A stretch of 40,598 bases of DNA, from NCBI RefSeq assembly GCF_028292965.1, contig NZ_JAQGLG010000229.1, positions 1 to 40,598 on the forward strand. Direction: 5' to 3'. Every line of letters begins with the position of its first letter. Positions within the stretch are counted from its first letter, which is position 1. The notes under the pieces were generated by a model. That model did no database searches, had not been told where the DNA came from, and was given only the letters and a program-made list of their open reading frames with translations. Source of the DNA: Sphingomonas bacterium. GTDB lineage: Bacteria > Pseudomonadota > Alphaproteobacteria > Sphingomonadales > Sphingomonadaceae. Below, in pieces: positions 25,588 to 33,696 of the stretch. The position numbers and the translations under genes were made by a program.

Positions 25588-26853
25588 ATGAGAGGCGGAT
25601 TTTCGATCCTGTGCGCTTGCCTGTTGAGCATGGCCTGCCTCGGCGCGGGGCCGGCGATGGCGCAGGACGATTATGGCGATCCGTCGGGCAAGACGCTCAC
25701 CGTCACGGCCGATCTGCGGCTGATCGCAGCCAATGGCGAGCGGTCCTGGACGGATGGCGGCTTCGGCAAGACCCGGTTCGCCCCATCGCGCGACCGCTTC
25801 CAGATCGATGCGCGCGCGATCGAGGGTGATGTGGTGTGGCAGCCGCATCTCAGCTGGTCGCTGGATGCGACGATCGCGGCGACGGTGCAGCAGGGCGCCG
25901 ACAATCCCGGCCTGTCCGAGGCCTATCTGTCGTTCCGCAGTGAGCCGCATGGCAATTTCCGTGGCCACGCCCGCGCCGGCCTGTTCTGGCCGCCGGTCTC
26001 GCTCGAACATTCGGGGCCGGAATGGGCGGTGACCGACACGATCACCCCGTCCGCGATCAACAGCTGGATCGGCGAGGAAGTGAAAGTGGGCGGCGTCGAG
26101 GCGGGTGGGCAGTGGCGGATCGGTGCGCACCGGCTTTCGCTGAGCGGTGCGCTGTTCGGCTTCAACCAGACCGCCGGCACCTTGCTCGCCTTTCGCGGCT
26201 GGGCGCTGCACGATGTGAAGGCAACCGCTTTCGGGTTGCAGCAATTGCCGCCGCTCGACGCGTTCATGATCGATGCCCAGGCGCCGCGCACACGACCGGT
26301 ACTGCAGTTGGACAACCGTCCGGGCTATTATGTCCGGCTCGCCTGGGCGGCGCCCTTCGCGGTCAAACTGTCCTTCTTCTATTACGACAATCGCGGCGAC
26401 CCGGAAGCGGTCACGGCGGAGACGTTGCAATGGGGCTGGCGCACGCGCTTCGCCAATATCGGCCTGGTGATCGACCCGACCGCGACACTGCGGTTCAAGG
26501 CGCAGGCGATGACCGGGCGGGCCGAAATGGGCTTTCCCGAGCCCGACCGGATCTGGGTGGATACGCGTTTCCGCTCGGCCTATTTCCTTGCCACGCGGAC
26601 GATCGGCGAAGGATCGATCAGTGGACGGATCGAGGCGTTCGGTACGACCGGTGAAGGCAGCATCCTCGGCGCCGATGAAAGCGAAACCGGCTGGGCGACG
26701 ACCTTCGCCGCAAAGCGCCGCCTCGGCAGCCATGTCACGATATTCGGCGAAGTGCTGCACACCGAGAGCACGCGACAAGCGCGGGCGCGCGCCGCGCTCA
26801 ATCCGTATCAGCCGCAGACCCTGGCCCAGCTCGCAGTGCGGCTTCGTCTTTGA
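25588..26853 (+). CDS. Outer-membrane beta-barrel, porin-like protein
   Basis: 421 residues. A signal peptide (basic start, LLSMACLGAG core) ends at PAMAQ near residue 25. The mature part has regularly alternating strands with abundant Trp/Tyr/Phe and short charged turns, typical of a barrel of about 16 strands. It ends in VRLRL rather than a terminal Phe. No named porin motif is recognised; a transport or lipid-related role is possible. Its last 56 bases overlap the convergent Nudix gene. Confidence 0.65.
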   Translation: MRGGFSILCACLLSMACLGAGPAMAQDDYGDPSGKTLTVTADLRLIAANGERSWTDGGFGKTRFAPSRDRFQIDARAIEGDVVWQPHLSWSLDATIAATVQQGADNPGLSEAYLSFRSEPHGNFRGHARAGLFWPPVSLEHSGPEWAVTDTITPSAINSWIGEEVKVGGVEAGGQWRIGAHRLSLSGALFGFNQTAGTLLAFRGWALHDVKATAFGLQQLPPLDAFMIDAQAPRTRPVLQLDNRPGYYVRLAWAAPFAVKLSFFYYDNRGDPEAVTAETLQWGWRTRFANIGLVIDPTATLRFKAQAMTGRAEMGFPEPDRIWVDTRFRSAYFLATRTIGEGSISGRIEAFGTTGEGSILGADESETGWATTFAAKRRLGSHVTIFGEVLHTESTRQARARAALNPYQPQTLAQLAVRLRL

Positions 26854-27265
26854 GAAACGAGACCAGAGGCAGATCGGCCGGCGGCATCGGCAGGTCGTCC
26901 ATGTCGTCGGGCCGGCGCCACAAGAGCAGATCCGCATCGAGCGCCCGCGCCACGCCGGCCCAGCGCGTGCAGCGATAGAGCAGCAGCAACATATGCCGAT
27001 CGGCAAGCCGCTGGCTGGCGAAGGTCAGGGGCGCGAGATCGCCCGGGGCAACGAAAATGCCGAACTCCTCGCCAAGCTCGCGCGCCAGCGCGCCCTCGGG
27101 CGTTTCGCCGCTTTCGACCTTGCCGCCGGGGAATTCCCACAGCCCGGCCATCGCCTTGCCGACCGGACGGCGCTGCACCAGCACGCGGCCCGCGGCGTCG
27201 GTCAGCGCGGCCGCGACGACGACAAGTATCTGGCGATCAGCATCTTTACCCGGCGCATCAGTCAT
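26798..27265 (-). CDS. mutT: Nudix hydrolase, MutT-like
   Basis: 155 residues with the Nudix box 'GGKVESGETPEGALARELGEE', giving the expected Gx5Ex7REUxEExGU pattern except Leu-Gly between RE and EE. An RRP..KAMAGLWEFPGG approach to the box is typical of MutT 8-oxo-dGTP diphosphatases. The C-terminal part is longer and more acidic than in E. coli MutT. Other nucleotide substrates cannot be excluded. ATG 27265 is the natural start. The 3' end overlaps the convergent barrel gene by 56 bases. Confidence 0.85.
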   Translation of the reverse strand: MTDAPGKDADRQILVVVAAALTDAAGRVLVQRRPVGKAMAGLWEFPGGKVESGETPEGALARELGEEFGIFVAPGDLAPLTFASQRLADRHMLLLLYRCTRWAGVARALDADLLLWRRPDDMDDLPMPPADLPLVSFLKDEAALRAGPGSAADTD

Positions 27266-27327
27266 TCGTTAACCCTGGCGGCTTTATGTTGGTCTGTCAC
27301 GATGTTGCCGTTGGGAGCGGAAACACC

Positions 27328-27510
27328 ATGCTGAAGATACTGCGAGCCCTGCTGCGCGATAAACGTGGCGGCACGGCGATCGAATATGGGCTGATCATTT
27401 CACTGGTCGTGATCACCATGGTGAGCGCGTTCATTCAGGTCGCCAATTCGACGACGTCGATGTGGGGCAACGTCAATACCAAGATGGAAACCGCACGTAG
27501 CGGTGGTTAA
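27328..27510 (+). CDS. Flp/Fap-type pilin, first copy
   Basis: 60 residues from ATG 27328, with GGGAGCGG upstream. A short basic leader leads to the prepilin cleavage motif RG|GTAIEYG, with Glu at mature position 5 and Tyr at 6. A hydrophobic helix (LIISLVVITMVSAF) and a short polar tail follow. Such pilins are cut by a TadV/CpaA-like peptidase and assembled by the Tad machinery, none of which is in this window. A longer in-frame start at 27286 is not needed. Confidence 0.88.
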   Translation: MLKILRALLRDKRGGTAIEYGLIISLVVITMVSAFIQVANSTTSMWGNVNTKMETARSGG

Positions 27511-27640
27511 CCGCCGTGCACCTTCATTCGTCTTCCGCGGCTTAAAACTTTGTCAACCTCACTTCGATACACCGATGTTGTCGATCCGGATTTCCGGGGA
27601 GGCCGGGTACTGAAGCTTTAGAAACCACGGAGACGAAATC

Positions 27641-27808
27641 ATGACGAAGATCCGCAACTTCATCAAGAACAGCAAGGGCGCCACCGCAATCGAGTACGGC
27701 CTGATCGCCGCTCTGATCGCCGTCGCTGCAATCGCCGCGATGCAGGGCCTGGGCAACCAGCTGAAGACCACGTTCACCAACGTGTCGAGCAACATGAAGG
27801 CTTCGTAA
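27641..27808 (+). CDS. Flp/Fap-type pilin, second copy
   Basis: 55 residues with a clear GGAG box 8 bases before ATG 27641. Leader MTKIRNFIKNSKG is cut before ATAIEYG (Glu5-Tyr6). An Ala-rich helix and a short Asn/Ser tail follow. It matches canonical Flp pilins better than the first copy and is followed by a strong terminator, so it is probably the major, highly expressed pilin. The 130-base gap between the copies may hold its own promoter. Confidence 0.92.
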   Translation: MTKIRNFIKNSKGATAIEYGLIAALIAVAAIAAMQGLGNQLKTTFTNVSSNMKAS

Positions 27809-27831
27809 GCTTTCTTTATCGCTTAGGAATT

Positions 27832-27870
27832 GGGCGGCGGGACCTGGTCTCGCCGCCCTTTTTCTTTTGT
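27832..27870 (+). terminator. Rho-independent terminator after Flp pilin
   Basis: GGGCGGCG (27832-27839) pairs perfectly with CGCCGCCC (27851-27858) and is followed at once by a T-rich tract. It lies 23 bases after the pilin stop. Confidence 0.92.
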
Positions 27871-27912
27871 TTTCTCGAGGTGCTCCTGCGCAGGTAGGAG
27901 CCCAGGCTTACG

Positions 27913-27952
27913 GAGCGCGACGCTCGCGGCCCTGGACCCCCGCTTTCGGGGG
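27913..27952. repeat. Two small perfect hairpins, likely dispersed repeat
   Basis: GAGCG/CGCTC (27913-27925, loop CGA) and CCCCCG/CGGGGG (27937-27952, loop CTTT) lie between the pilin terminator and the end of accA. The sequence looks like an intergenic repeat element; the second hairpin could also help end accA transcription on the - strand. Confidence 0.5.
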
Positions 27953-28014
27953 GGGAACAGTTTGATACGCATTCGAAGGGTTGAGCACCCGACAAGCCTC
28001 GGGGACGAAGGGAG

Positions 28015-28962
28015 TTAAATTCGCCCGATCGCCAGGAACTTGTCGCGCCGGCCGCGGCGCAGTTGGTCGGCATTCTGATTGTTCATCCCGGTCAGTGCAC
28101 CTTCGATGGCATCGCCGAGCGAGACGATCGCCGCCGCCGGATCGCGGTGTGCGCCACCAAGCGGCTCCGGCACGATGGTGTCGATCACGCCGAGCGCCCT
28201 GAGATCCTGCGCGGTGATCTTCATCGCCTCGGCCGCGTCCGCCGCCTTGTCCGCGGTGCGCCACAGGATCGAGGCGCAGCCCTCGGGCGAGATCACCGAA
28301 TAGACGGCGTGCTCGAACATCAGCACCTTGTTACCGGCGGCAAGCGCGATCGCGCCGCCCGAACCGCCCTCACCCACCACCGCCGCGACCAGCGGCACAC
28401 CGAGCGCAAGACACGCCTCGGTCGAGCGGGCGATCGCCTCGGCCTGGCCGCGTTCCTCGGCCTGGACGCCGGGAAAGGCGCCCGAGGTATCGACCAGGGT
28501 GACCACCGGCAGGCCGAATCGGTCGGCGAGCTGCATCAGGCGGATCGCCTTGCGATACCCTTCGGGCTTGCCCATGCCGAAATTATGATTGAGCCGGCTG
28601 GCGGTATCGTCGCCCTTCTCATGACCGATGACCAGAATGCGGCGGCCGCGAAAGGTGGCGAAACCGCCGAGAATCGCCTGGTCGTCGCCGAAGGCGCGGT
28701 CGCCGGCGAGTGGCATGAAGTCGTCGAACAGGCCGGCGACATAATCCTTGAAGTGCGGACGCTCGCCGTGGCGCGCGACCTGCGTCTTCTGCCACGGGGA
28801 GAGCCGGGCATAGGTGTCGCGCAGCAGCTTGTCGGACTTGACCTGGAGTCGCCCGACCTCGGCATCGATGTCGACGGCGCCGCCCTCGGCGGTCTCGCGC
28901 AGTTCATCGATGCGGCTTTGCAGCTCGGCGATCGGCTTTTCGAAATCGAGGAAGCTTGGCAT
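28015..28962 (-). CDS. accA: Acetyl-CoA carboxylase carboxyltransferase subunit alpha
   Basis: 315 residues, full family length. The opening 'FEKPIAELQSRIDEL', the 'GHEKGDDTASRLNHNFGM' segment, and 'PEGYRKAIRLMQLADRF...LVDTSGAFPG' through 'GEGGSGGAIALA' are diagnostic of AccA. With AccD it transfers carboxyl from biotin to acetyl-CoA to make malonyl-CoA in the cytoplasm. It starts 9 bases after the xerD stop, so the two are likely co-transcribed. Confidence 0.97.
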   Translation of the reverse strand: MPSFLDFEKPIAELQSRIDELRETAEGGAVDIDAEVGRLQVKSDKLLRDTYARLSPWQKTQVARHGERPHFKDYVAGLFDDFMPLAGDRAFGDDQAILGGFATFRGRRILVIGHEKGDDTASRLNHNFGMGKPEGYRKAIRLMQLADRFGLPVVTLVDTSGAFPGVQAEERGQAEAIARSTEACLALGVPLVAAVVGEGGSGGAIALAAGNKVLMFEHAVYSVISPEGCASILWRTADKAADAAEAMKITAQDLRALGVIDTIVPEPLGGAHRDPAAAIVSLGDAIEGALTGMNNQNADQLRRGRRDKFLAIGRI

Positions 28963-28971
28963 GGCCGCGCG

Positions 28972-29925
28972 CTAGGCCGGGCGAGGCTTTACGTCAACGC
29001 GGCGCGACGCATCGTTCAGCGGATGGCGCGCATTGACCAGCTCGACCAGCCGGCTGGCATCGACATGCGTGTAGATTTCCGTGGTGGCGATATCGGCGTG
29101 GCCGAGCATCGACTGGAGTGCGCGCAGATCGGCGCCGCCGGCGAGCAGGTGGGTGGCGAAGGCGTGGCGCAGCACGTGCGGGCTGACCCGCTCGGGCGGG
29201 ATGCCGGCCTCGCGCGCCAGCGCCTTGAGCAGTTGATAGAGCCGCACGCGGGAAAGATGGGTGCGGCCCGAGGGGAACAGCCAGGGCCGGTCGCTGGCGA
29301 CATGGCCGCGCCACACCGCCACCGCCGCGCGGGCACGGTCGGAGATCGGCACCAGTCGCTCGCGCCCGCCCTTGCCGCGCAGGATGAGATAGGGCCGGTC
29401 GGGGGCGATGGCGTTGCGGGGCAGCGAAACCAGCTCGGTCGCGCGCAGGCCGGAGCCGTAGAGCAGCTCGACCAACGCGGAGAGGCGCAGGTCGGTCGGG
29501 TCGAGTGGTACGCGTTCCGTGCGCGCGGCGATGGCTGCGAACAGCCGTTCGACATCCTCATGGCTCAGCACCTTGGGCAAGGAGCGTACGGCGCCGGGCC
29601 GCGGGAGCGCGCTGCCCGGATCATCGGCGCGGTGGCCCTCATCGGCGAGAAAGGCATAGAAGCGACGCAGCGCGGCCGCCTTGCGCGCGACGGTAGCGCG
29701 GGCGAGATCGCGCCAGCTTTCGCCGAGTCGCGCCAGATCGGTCGCTTCCGCAACCGCCAGCCGCCCTTCCAGCATGTGCGAGGCGAGCACGAGATCGGTG
29801 CGATAGGCCGCCAGCGTGTTGGGCGCGGCACCCGCCTCCGCCGCCATCATTTCAAGAAAGCGCTCGATCAGCGCGGTGTCGTTGCCCGGCGGCGTCAACG
29901 CCGCATCATCGGCCGCCGGCGTCAA
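28972..29925 (-). CDS. xerD: Site-specific tyrosine recombinase XerD
   Basis: 317 residues from TTG 29925, which forms a TTGA overlap with the upstream stop. An N-terminal SAM-like core-binding domain is followed by the catalytic domain. The catalytic set is visible: Arg in SGLRATEL, Lys in the RGKGGRER hairpin, HxxR in HVLRHAFA, His in GHADI and Tyr in EIYTHVD. With XerC it resolves chromosome dimers at dif under FtsK control. A directly repeated DDAALTP codon block in the first 15 or so residues also puts a second TTG at 29901. XerD rather than XerC is favoured by the accA linkage and overall sequence. Confidence 0.93.
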   Translation of the reverse strand: MTPAADDAALTPPGNDTALIERFLEMMAAEAGAAPNTLAAYRTDLVLASHMLEGRLAVAEATDLARLGESWRDLARATVARKAAALRRFYAFLADEGHRADDPGSALPRPGAVRSLPKVLSHEDVERLFAAIAARTERVPLDPTDLRLSALVELLYGSGLRATELVSLPRNAIAPDRPYLILRGKGGRERLVPISDRARAAVAVWRGHVASDRPWLFPSGRTHLSRVRLYQLLKALAREAGIPPERVSPHVLRHAFATHLLAGGADLRALQSMLGHADIATTEIYTHVDASRLVELVNARHPLNDASRRVDVKPRPA

Positions 29926-31736
29926 AGCCGCGTCATCGCCTCTACGGCGATCATCCGTGCCTCGCCTTCCATGCCGGCGGCGCGCAGCGACGCGACGATA
30001 TGGAACAGCGCCGTGGGCGAGACGCCTTGCCATAACGGTGTCTGCATGCCGACGCCGGCGAGCAACAGCACAGTGCCGGGCTGACGCGCGAGGCCGGCGC
30101 GACCGATGGCGCGGGTCCAGGCGTTCTGATCACCGATGCGGATATCGAGCGCGCGCGCGCCCTTTTCGATCTCGGCGGCAGGCAGGCGACCAAGGCCGGC
30201 GAGGCCGGCAAAGAACATCTGGCGTTTGCGCCCGGTCGGGTCGCTGCCGGCATAACCGCTGACATCGCTATAGCTGTAGCTGGTGCGTACCGGGTCAGCG
30301 AGGGTGAGCATCGCCCAGGCGTCACCGCCGCGCGAGGCCTGGGTGCGCCAGCGCAGCGCCTGCAGGTCGAGCCCGGCGGTGAGCATTGCCGCAACCAGCC
30401 GGTCGACATCGGCGTCGGATGCGCCGGCAGGGATGCGCGCGGCGGCGCGTGCTGTAAGGATCAGCCGGGCATATTTGCCGTCGGCGGTCCTGGGCTCGTC
30501 CCACAACTGCTTGAGCGAATCGAGCCGCGTGCCGGTATCGGCACCGTTGAACGCGCTGGCCAGGTCGCGCGCGATACCGACCTCGGCGAGCGACTGGTCG
30601 TCCTCGCCGAGCAACGATCCATAGAGATCGACCAGCGCCGAACTCGACAGCACACCGCGCACCGCAGCGGCGTCAGCGACGCGCGCCCGGACCGGTGCCG
30701 GCAGCCCGGGCACCAACGCGCGCCATGAGCGCATTTCGGGACGCAGGCCATCGAGCAGCGGTCCGGGAATCTCCACATTGCTGGCCATCGCCAGGCCGTA
30801 ACGCCATGGCGTGAGACGATCGACGCCGTCCCATTCGATCGTCACCGCCTGTCGTCCGCCGGCACCACGGCCGGCGACCTTCTGCGCGAGCATCAGGTCG
30901 ATACCGCCGGCCACGCCGCCCTTGCGCGCGGAATCGAGCAGTTGCGAGGCGCGCGCCGGTTGCCCGGCAAGCCCGGCGCACATGCCGCGCGCCAGGACCC
31001 AGCCTGGCTCATGGGTCTGTTCGAAGCCGTTATCGACCAGCGCGCACAGCCCGGCCGGATCGGCAGTGGCCAGCGCGGCCTGCATCGCCATCTGATAGAG
31101 CTTGGGGGTGTAATCGACCGTATCGACCGACTGGACGACGTCGCGCGCGGCGACCGATTCGCCCATGCGCAGCAGCAGCCAGGCGCGTTCCGCGGCGAAA
31201 TCGGCGCCATTGACGTGCGGCGGTGTGACGAGCCGCGATGCCAGTGCACGACGCAGCCCGATCGCCACCCAGCGCGACGTGATCGGCGTATCGAGCCGAC
31301 GCATCAGGACTTCGAGGAATTGCCCGTCGGTGCGGCCAAAGGCATTCGGGCCGAGCGCGCCATCGGCCGGGCCCGCCGGGCCGAGCAGATCGATCGAGCG
31401 GCGCGCATAGGGCGGAATTTCGTAACGCGCGCGCTGCGCGGCCTGAACGCTCGGGTCTACCGGCGCCGCGCTCGGCGTGGCGCTGGGGGTCGGAGCCGGT
31501 GGAGCGCCGTCGATCGCGGGCGCGACGGGGGTGATGACGGTGCCGCCCGGCGTCGGGCGCGGCCCGGCGCTAGGCGCGGGCGCCGGCGCGGGAGTCGCCA
31601 CGGGATCGTTGAAGCCGGGCGGCAGGATCGATTCGGGGCGCTGCTGGCCCCGGCTGTCCTGTCCCAGGGCGACGCTCGTCCCCAGCACCGCGAGCGCAAT
31701 GCCGGCGAGGAAAGCGCTAGCTCGAGAGATTCGCAA
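29922..31736 (-). CDS. Secreted helical hypothetical protein upstream of xerD
   Basis: 604 residues from TTG 31736. A signal peptide (RISRASAFLAGIALAVLG... cleavage near VALG) is followed by a Pro/Ala-rich low-complexity linker (about 35-95). A long, mostly helical region with TPR-like Ala/Leu/Arg patterning follows. I do not recognise a named domain. The start overlaps the 45-residue gene upstream by 20 bases, and the stop overlaps xerD, so it is embedded in that operon. It is probably periplasmic. Open frame continues far upstream against aroK and is spurious there. Confidence 0.75.
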   Translation of the reverse strand: MRISRASAFLAGIALAVLGTSVALGQDSRGQQRPESILPPGFNDPVATPAPAPAPSAGPRPTPGGTVITPVAPAIDGAPPAPTPSATPSAAPVDPSVQAAQRARYEIPPYARRSIDLLGPAGPADGALGPNAFGRTDGQFLEVLMRRLDTPITSRWVAIGLRRALASRLVTPPHVNGADFAAERAWLLLRMGESVAARDVVQSVDTVDYTPKLYQMAMQAALATADPAGLCALVDNGFEQTHEPGWVLARGMCAGLAGQPARASQLLDSARKGGVAGGIDLMLAQKVAGRGAGGRQAVTIEWDGVDRLTPWRYGLAMASNVEIPGPLLDGLRPEMRSWRALVPGLPAPVRARVADAAAVRGVLSSSALVDLYGSLLGEDDQSLAEVGIARDLASAFNGADTGTRLDSLKQLWDEPRTADGKYARLILTARAAARIPAGASDADVDRLVAAMLTAGLDLQALRWRTQASRGGDAWAMLTLADPVRTSYSYSDVSGYAGSDPTGRKRQMFFAGLAGLGRLPAAEIEKGARALDIRIGDQNAWTRAIGRAGLARQPGTVLLLAGVGMQTPLWQGVSPTALFHIVASLRAAGMEGEARMIAVEAMTRL

Positions 31737-31854
31737 GCGGCACCACCTTCTCGATATGCGTTTGCGGCTTCTCGTGGCTACGCCCCGCCAGCACGAACAG
31801 GCCAGCGACGAGCACGACCGCGACGACGATGAGAATGAGCAGCGAGCGGGACAT
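31717..31854 (-). CDS. Small single-pass membrane protein
   Basis: 45 residues from ATG 31854, with AAGG about 8 bases upstream. One membrane helix (SLLILIVVAVVLVAGLFVLAG) follows a short MSR start. A basic/polar tail ends in VVPLANLSS. The function is unknown. It overlaps the following secreted-protein gene by 20 bases and is divergent from aroK. Confidence 0.72.
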   Translation of the reverse strand: MSRSLLILIVVAVVLVAGLFVLAGRSHEKPQTHIEKVVPLANLSS

Positions 31855-31952
31855 GCGGACAACCTTACAAAAACCGGGCTTGCACAACCGGGACACGTGC
31901 CCCGGACGAGCCTTTTGCCCGAGACGCAAGCGCGCTGTATAGCCCCCGCCTC

Positions 31953-32492
31953 ATGTTGCAAAGCCCCGCCCCTGCCCCGCTCTGGACCGGCCAGCCGATC
32001 GTACTCGTCGGGCTGATGGGTGTGGGCAAATCGACCGTCGGGCGCCGCCTTGCGTCGCGGCTCAATCTGCCGTTCGTCGATGCCGACAACGAGATCGAGA
32101 CAGCGGCCGGGATGTCGATCCCCGATATCTTCGAACGCTTTGGCGAACCCTATTTCCGTGACGGCGAGCGGCGCGTGATCGCGCGGCTGATCGATGGCCG
32201 GCGCAAGGTGATCGCGACCGGCGGCGGCGCGTTCATCAACGACGAGACGCGCGCGCTGATCCTCGACCAGGCGCTGGCAATCTGGCTGCGCGCTGCGCCG
32301 GAGGTGCTGGCCGACCGGGTGAAGCGCCGCGACAATCGCCCGCTGCTGCACGGCCGCGACCCGCTGACCGTGCTGAGCGATCTGGCGCTGGTCCGCGACC
32401 CGATCTATGCGCTCGCCCCGGTGCATATCGTCAGCAACCCGGCGCCGCACGAATCGACCGTCAACGCGATCCTGAAAGCCATTCGTTCATGA
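31953..32492 (+). CDS. aroK: Shikimate kinase
   Basis: 179 residues. The Walker A GLMGVGKS, the 'DADNEIE' shikimate-binding acid region, the 'FRDGERRVI' element and ATGGGAF are all characteristic. It phosphorylates shikimate at the 3-OH using ATP in the chorismate pathway. The lid Arg region (RRDNRPLL) is intact. It overlaps aroB by 4 bases (ATGA). Confidence 0.96.
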   Translation: MLQSPAPAPLWTGQPIVLVGLMGVGKSTVGRRLASRLNLPFVDADNEIETAAGMSIPDIFERFGEPYFRDGERRVIARLIDGRRKVIATGGGAFINDETRALILDQALAIWLRAAPEVLADRVKRRDNRPLLHGRDPLTVLSDLALVRDPIYALAPVHIVSNPAPHESTVNAILKAIRS

Positions 32493-33580
32493 CCCGCATT
32501 CCGGTGGCGCTCGGCGACCGCAGTTACGACGTGCTGATCGAAAGCGGCCTGCTGCGCCGCGCCGGTGCGTTGCTCGCGCCGCTGTCGCGCGGGCGGCGCA
32601 TGGTCATCGTCACCGATACCAATGTAACGGACCATCTCGCGACCTTGCAGGTTTCGCTGAGAGCAGCCGGCGTCGAGAGCGAGGCGATCATACTGCCGCC
32701 AGGCGAAGGCGCCAAGAGCTGGGCGATGCTCGAACAACTCACCGACCGCCTGCTCGATTTCGGCGTCGAACGTGGCGACCATGTCGTGGCGCTGGGCGGC
32801 GGCGTGATCGGCGACCTGGTCGGTTTCGCCTGCAGCATCCTCAAGCGCGGCTGCGGCTTCGTGCAGATACCGACGACCTTGCTGGCGCAGGTCGATTCTT
32901 CGGTGGGTGGCAAGACCGCGATCAACACGCGGGCCGGCAAGAATCTGGTCGGTGCGTTCCACCAGCCGGCTCTGGTGCTGATCGACCCGCAGGTGCTCGA
33001 CACCCTGCCGATCCGCGAGCTGCGCGCAGGCTATGCCGAGGTCGTGAAATACGGCCTGATCGACGACGCCGATTTTTTTGCCTGGTGCGAGACGCATGGC
33101 GCCGCATTGCTCGCAGGCGATAGCGACGCGCGTTTGCATGCAATCGCCCATGCCGTCGGCGCCAAGGCGCGGATCGTCGCGGAGGACGAGCGCGAGACCA
33201 GCGGCAAGCGCGCATTGCTCAATCTCGGCCACACTTTCGGCCATGCGCTCGAGGCCGAAACGGGCTTTTCCGACCGGTTGCTGCATGGTGAGGCGGTTGC
33301 CGCCGGCATGGCCATGGCGTTCGGTTATTCGGCCGCGCAGGGCCTTGCGCCAGCGGCCGATGCGGAGCGCGTTGCCGATCATCTGCGCAGCGTCAGCCTG
33401 CCCGATGGCGCAGCCGCAGCCGGTGTCGACGCCGATGGCGAAACGCTGGTCGGCCATATGCTGCACGACAAGAAGATGGACGGCGGCACCCTGCCCTTCC
33501 TGCTCGCCCGGGGCATCGGCGCGACCTATCTCGACAGGTCTGTGAAACTCGCCGACGTCGCTCGGTTTCTCGACTCCTAG
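32489..33580 (+). CDS. aroB: 3-dehydroquinate synthase
   Basis: 363 residues, normal length. The NAD-binding 'ALGGGVIGDLVGFA', 'QIPTTLLAQVDSSVGGKTAIN' and 'RELRAGYAEVVKYGLI' blocks and the metal-binding LNLGHTFGHALE and HGEAVA motifs are present. It converts DAHP to 3-dehydroquinate. It forms an operon with aroK, the usual pairing. Confidence 0.97.
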   Translation: MTRIPVALGDRSYDVLIESGLLRRAGALLAPLSRGRRMVIVTDTNVTDHLATLQVSLRAAGVESEAIILPPGEGAKSWAMLEQLTDRLLDFGVERGDHVVALGGGVIGDLVGFACSILKRGCGFVQIPTTLLAQVDSSVGGKTAINTRAGKNLVGAFHQPALVLIDPQVLDTLPIRELRAGYAEVVKYGLIDDADFFAWCETHGAALLAGDSDARLHAIAHAVGAKARIVAEDERETSGKRALLNLGHTFGHALEAETGFSDRLLHGEAVAAGMAMAFGYSAAQGLAPAADAERVADHLRSVSLPDGAAAAGVDADGETLVGHMLHDKKMDGGTLPFLLARGIGATYLDRSVKLADVARFLDS

Positions 33581-33652
33581 GCGTATATCGAGACCGCGTC
33601 CGTGCCATAAACCGGACGACCGGCCGGTGGCGAATATACGCAAAATACGTAT
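33581..33652. promoter_or_regulatory. Inverted repeats between aroB and the c-di-GMP protein gene
   Basis: GCGTATAT (33581-33588) pairs with ATATACGC (33634-33641), with an ACCGG/CCGGT pair inside. A perfect ATACGTAT palindrome follows at 33645-33652. The outer pair could be a transcription end for aroB, and the small palindrome an operator for the next gene. Neither has a proven role. Confidence 0.35.
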
Positions 33653-33696
33653 GCTTTTCATCCGATTTTAACGGGAAAACATCCAAAACGGTTGCG

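Noticed and set aside
28972..29925. Tyrosine recombinase as an integrase of a mobile element
   Set aside because: Length, motifs and linkage to accA indicate housekeeping XerD; no attachment-site repeats or phage genes are near.
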